DNA from: Atopostipes sp043425375 | GTDB taxonomy: Bacteria; Bacillota; Bacilli; Lactobacillales; Carnobacteriaceae_A | Assembly (NCBI GenBank): GCA_043425375.1 | Contig: JBHWQC010000052.1 | Coordinates: forward strand, 1 to 34,905 | Length of the DNA stretch: 34,905 bases | Reading direction: 5' to 3' | Part shown: piece by piece, positions 32,283 through 34,905 of the stretch | How positions within the stretch are numbered: position 1 is the first letter of the stretch | Layout of the letters: the number at the start of each line of letters is the position of its first letter | The notes under the pieces: generated by a model | Database searches by the model: none | Told to the model about the DNA's origin: nothing | The model's input: the letters and a program-made list of their open reading frames with translations, nothing else | Made by a program: the position numbers and the translations under genes

Positions 32283-33053
32283 CTACTTTTCTTCCTCGTT
32301 CGTTTCAATCCTAGTAATTGAAATATCCGCTTGATTTGACTCTTGATGTACGAGCACTTGATGATCTTTTATCAATTCCAATAAAGCCAAGAAAGTAACC
32401 ACAATCGTTTGGCGGGTAGGGTGTTCAATAAATTCCGAAAAAGTCATTTGCTTTCGGCCCGTATGGACAAAATGAGATCGAATAGCTTCCATTCTTTCAA
32501 CAACTGTGACCTCTTCTCCTTCAATCGTCGTCGGCTGTGGCGTATCTAAGCGATGGCGTTTTAAAATGTCTTGAAAGAGATGGGCTAAATCCTCCACACC
32601 TAAGCCCGTATCTTTTAATTCAACTGTTTTTTGGTAGTTTGAAATATCCGAGGGGTCTTTGCCAAAATAATCCGAACGCTTCTCTGACCGTTCTTCAAAC
32701 TTCGGAACGACTTCTTTAATTTGTTTATATTCCAATAAAAGTTCCATCAAAGGTTGCCTTGGATCTTCCGCGTCATAAAAATCTTCCGCCATCTCCGCTT
32801 GATTTTCATTTCTCGGTACCAGCATTTCACTTTTAATCCGCATTAAAGTTGCCGCCATCACAAAATATTCACTTGCTACATCAATTTGCAAGGTCTGCAT
32901 CTGTTTTAAATACTGCATATATTGAGCCGTGATTTGTGCGATGGGAATATCATAAATATCAATTTCCAATTGATTAATCAAATGCAGGAGTAAATCAAGT
33001 GGACCTTCAAACACATCTAATTCCAGTTTTAAATCCTTTTTTTCTGTGTCCAC
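32283..33053 (-). CDS. scpA: Segregation and condensation protein A
   Basis: The kleisin subunit that bridges the SMC heads, 256 aa. The conserved N-terminal LDVFEGPLDLLLHLINQLEIDIYDIPI is present; a C-terminal winged-helix region includes TFSEFIEHPTRQTIVVTFLALLELIKD. The start is GTG 33053, 4 bases after AAGGAG. It lies between ribT and scpB as in Bacillus. Confidence 0.96.
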   Translation of the reverse strand: MDTEKKDLKLELDVFEGPLDLLLHLINQLEIDIYDIPIAQITAQYMQYLKQMQTLQIDVASEYFVMAATLMRIKSEMLVPRNENQAEMAEDFYDAEDPRQPLMELLLEYKQIKEVVPKFEERSEKRSDYFGKDPSDISNYQKTVELKDTGLGVEDLAHLFQDILKRHRLDTPQPTTIEGEEVTVVERMEAIRSHFVHTGRKQMTFSEFIEHPTRQTIVVTFLALLELIKDHQVLVHQESNQADISITRIETNEEEK

Positions 33054-33072
33054 AGAGCTCCTTCACCTTTCC

Positions 33073-33444
33073 TTACGACTGATTCTCATTCCGCTGTTTT
33101 TGCCATTTTGATACAAGCGTTGCCGTTTCAAGAGTTGAGACAATATTATTCTCAGGATAATGCGCCTTCAGTGCGTCCAGCATCTTATAAGAGATTCCTT
33201 CCTTTCGAAAGGAAGGATCGATACTAATGTGTCGGAGCAAAACGAGACCATCTTCTTTTTCGATACCTGCTAGACCAATCAAGTTGCCTGTCTCTTCGCT
33301 TTGCCAAAGAAAAAGCTCGCGAACTTCTGACGTTTTATAGCGTTCCAGTTCTTCTGCTATCCGTTCAGGCTCTTTAAAGTCTTTGATGTAAGACAGTAAT
33401 CCCATAGAAATTTTTTCATAATCCTCGTTGTATTGAATAAGCAT
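33073..33444 (-). CDS. ribT: GNAT acetyltransferase family protein RibT
   Basis: A 123-aa GNAT-like protein. It begins MLIQYNEDYEKISMGLLSYI, close to Bacillus RibT, has the GNAT core LVLLRHISIDPSFRKEGISYKML with the acetyl-CoA loop (RKEGIS, a variant of Q/RxxGxG/A), and the RELFLWQSEETGNLIGLAGIE strand. RibT is encoded in the Bacillus rib operon, but its substrate is not established. Here no rib biosynthesis gene is in the window; ribT sits beside scpA. ATG 33444 chosen; the longer ORF start overlaps the lysA stop and has no SD. Confidence 0.82.
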   Translation of the reverse strand: MLIQYNEDYEKISMGLLSYIKDFKEPERIAEELERYKTSEVRELFLWQSEETGNLIGLAGIEKEDGLVLLRHISIDPSFRKEGISYKMLDALKAHYPENNIVSTLETATLVSKWQKQRNENQS

Positions 33445-33472
33445 TTCATCCCGCCTTTTTCTTTCAATCCTC

Positions 33473-34813
33473 TTAGAAATCTTCTGGTAAATACTGTTCA
33501 AACCGCATAAAATCTTGAGGTGTTTCTCTGCGAATCGCTAAAAACTCTTTCCCCTTTTCGACAAAGACAACAGCCGGTCTTGGCAGCCGGTTGTAGTTGC
33601 TGGCCATAACAAAAGTGTAGTCACCGGTATTAAAGACGGCTAGTCGATCGCCCGCCTTTACTTTTGGAAGGGGAAGGTCCCAAATCAACATATCCCCCGA
33701 TTCGCATGCTTTACCTGCAATGGAGACTTCGGTTGTTGCTTTTGCGTGCATACGATTCGCTACTTTTGCAAAATATTTGGCACCATAAAAGGCTGGTCGA
33801 ATATTATCAGCCATTCCCCCATCCACAGCCACATAATGGCGCACATCCGGTAAGTTCTTTTGACTGCCTACTTCGTAAAGGGTCGTTCCTGCTTCACCTA
33901 CAATACTGCGCCCAGGTTCAATCCACAACTCAGGATAATCCAAATCATAGTCATCAAGCAGCTGCATTAAATTCGTTGTAATGGTTTGCAGTTGAGCACC
34001 TGACTGAGATTTTTGTTCTTCAGGGGTATGTTGAATCCCAAAGCCCCCGCCAATATTAAAAACCTGCAACTGAAAGCCGAAAGCTTCTTGCCACTCTTTT
34101 ACGTAATCCAAAACTTGCTTAATCGAAAGCAAATAACTATCTGTTTCGAAAATCTGGGAACCAATATGGATATGCAAACCTTCAAGATGAATATAAGGTG
34201 CCTCTGACGCCTGTAAAACGGCTTGCTTGGCTTGGCCGCTTTGTAAATCAAAGCCAAATTTTGAATCTGTCTGCCCGGTCATAATATACTGGTGTGTATC
34301 CGCATCAATGCCTGGAGTGACTCGCAAAATAACGGTGACCTCTTGCTCCCGTTCTTGTGCGAGTTGGGAAAGCATCGCCAGTTCATAAAAATTATCCACA
34401 ATAAAATGCCCAATTTTGTAATCAAGCGCATCAATTAGCTCTTGTTTTGATTTATTGTTGCCATGAAAGTTGATTCGTTCTCCCGGGAAACCTGCTTGTT
34501 TTGCTAGAAACAATTCACCGCCTGATACGACATCGATTGAAATTTGCTCTTGCTCAATGACTTGGTACATGGCCACGGAAGCAAAGGCTTTGCTGGCATA
34601 CGAAATGTTTGCTTTACCTTTATAGTTTTTCAGCGCCTCTTTAAACCCCTGAATATTTTTTCGAATGGTAGAAACATCGTAGATGAGTAACGGCGTCCCA
34701 TATTTGTCCGCCAGATTCATTGTATCGACACCATCGATTACTAGATGACCTTTCTCATTGACTTGCATGGTGTCTTGAAATGTAAAGCCATTGTTTTTAT
34801 CTGCGTCTCTCAT
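33473..34813 (-). CDS. lysA: Diaminopimelate decarboxylase
   Basis: PLP enzyme that makes L-lysine from meso-diaminopimelate. It is a 446-aa alanine-racemase-like barrel plus C-terminal beta domain. The PLP lysine is Lys75 in ISYASKAF. HIHIGSQI, GGGFGI and EPGRSIVGEAG are the conserved phosphate and substrate loops. CESGDML supplies the active-site cysteine, with YNRLPRPA near the end. ATG 34813 chosen; a GTG at 34825 also lacks a good SD. First gene of the operon to rluB, probably from the TATAAT at 34850. Presence of lysA implies a lysine pathway branch. Confidence 0.96.
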   Translation of the reverse strand: MRDADKNNGFTFQDTMQVNEKGHLVIDGVDTMNLADKYGTPLLIYDVSTIRKNIQGFKEALKNYKGKANISYASKAFASVAMYQVIEQEQISIDVVSGGELFLAKQAGFPGERINFHGNNKSKQELIDALDYKIGHFIVDNFYELAMLSQLAQEREQEVTVILRVTPGIDADTHQYIMTGQTDSKFGFDLQSGQAKQAVLQASEAPYIHLEGLHIHIGSQIFETDSYLLSIKQVLDYVKEWQEAFGFQLQVFNIGGGFGIQHTPEEQKSQSGAQLQTITTNLMQLLDDYDLDYPELWIEPGRSIVGEAGTTLYEVGSQKNLPDVRHYVAVDGGMADNIRPAFYGAKYFAKVANRMHAKATTEVSIAGKACESGDMLIWDLPLPKVKAGDRLAVFNTGDYTFVMASNYNRLPRPAVVFVEKGKEFLAIRRETPQDFMRFEQYLPEDF

Positions 34814-34849
34814 ATTAAAACCCACTTTATATTTAAGTTACAACTGATT

Positions 34850-34878
34850 ATTATACACCATATTTCTTTAAATACAAA
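34850..34878 (-). promoter_or_regulatory. lysA promoter
   Basis: A perfect minus-strand TATAAT (34855-34850). The -35 is TTTGTA at 17 bases or TTGTAT at 16. No lysine riboswitch can be seen in the 80 bases available upstream, but the window ends here. Confidence 0.55.
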
Positions 34879-34905
34879 TCAGTCAGAAATAATGCTTCTT
34901 ATTGT

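Overview
The window is chromosomal housekeeping DNA from a low-GC Firmicute. It is most consistent with Lactobacillales, perhaps Carnobacteriaceae-like; this placement is inferred from gene order and protein style, not from a phylogeny. Supporting signs are strong AGGAGG-type ribosome binding sites, frequent TTG/GTG starts, intrinsic terminators, a Bacillus-type LexA box and several Bacillus gene-order blocks (lexA/ynzC/tkt/yneF; ysoA-tig-clpX-engB-hemA; ypbB-recQ-ypbE-cmk-rpsA-der-hup; lysA-ribT-scpA-scpB-rluB). Nearly everything is on the minus strand; only plsC and lexA are on plus. No phage, insertion sequence, CRISPR array or obvious acquired island is visible.

Layout. 1-260: the first 20 codons of rpsB (minus), with a promoter and a foldable leader, divergent from plsC. 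280-4600: plsC, then a convergent two-gene heterodimeric ABC exporter (BmrCD/LmrCD type). 4600-8185: yneF, tkt and ynzC, with divergent lexA carrying an SOS box over its -35 element; the usual SOS division inhibitor yneA is not there. 8188-11039: recJ-apt. 11068-14602: obgE-rnz-SDR-LapA-like operon. 14732-16398: engB translationally coupled to a strongly diverged HemA-like protein. 16688-20513: ysoA-like TPR gene, tig and clpX. 20599-22098: pgsA, a MarR regulator and an HTH/KOW-like protein. 22223-22762: tRNA-Arg(UCU) and hup. 22954-29827: ypbB-recQ, ypbE-like LysM protein-cmk, rpsA and der. 29985-30900: FMN riboswitch controlling the riboflavin transporter gene ribU. 30926-34813: lysA-ribT-scpA-scpB-rluB.

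The functions are envelope lipid synthesis (plsC, pgsA), ribosome assembly and translation (rpsB, rpsA, obgE, engB, der, rluB, tRNA), chromosome maintenance (hup, scpAB, recJ, recQ, lexA), protein quality control (tig, clpX), central metabolism (tkt, apt, cmk, lysA) and vitamin uptake (ribU).

The most unusual item is the 355-codon gene after engB. It occupies the hemA position and aligns by eye along the glutamyl-tRNA reductase scaffold, but it lacks the catalytic Cys and the Rossmann glycine motif. It therefore looks like an intact, conserved-context pseudoenzyme. Sequence inspection alone supports this; a structure prediction or profile search would test it.
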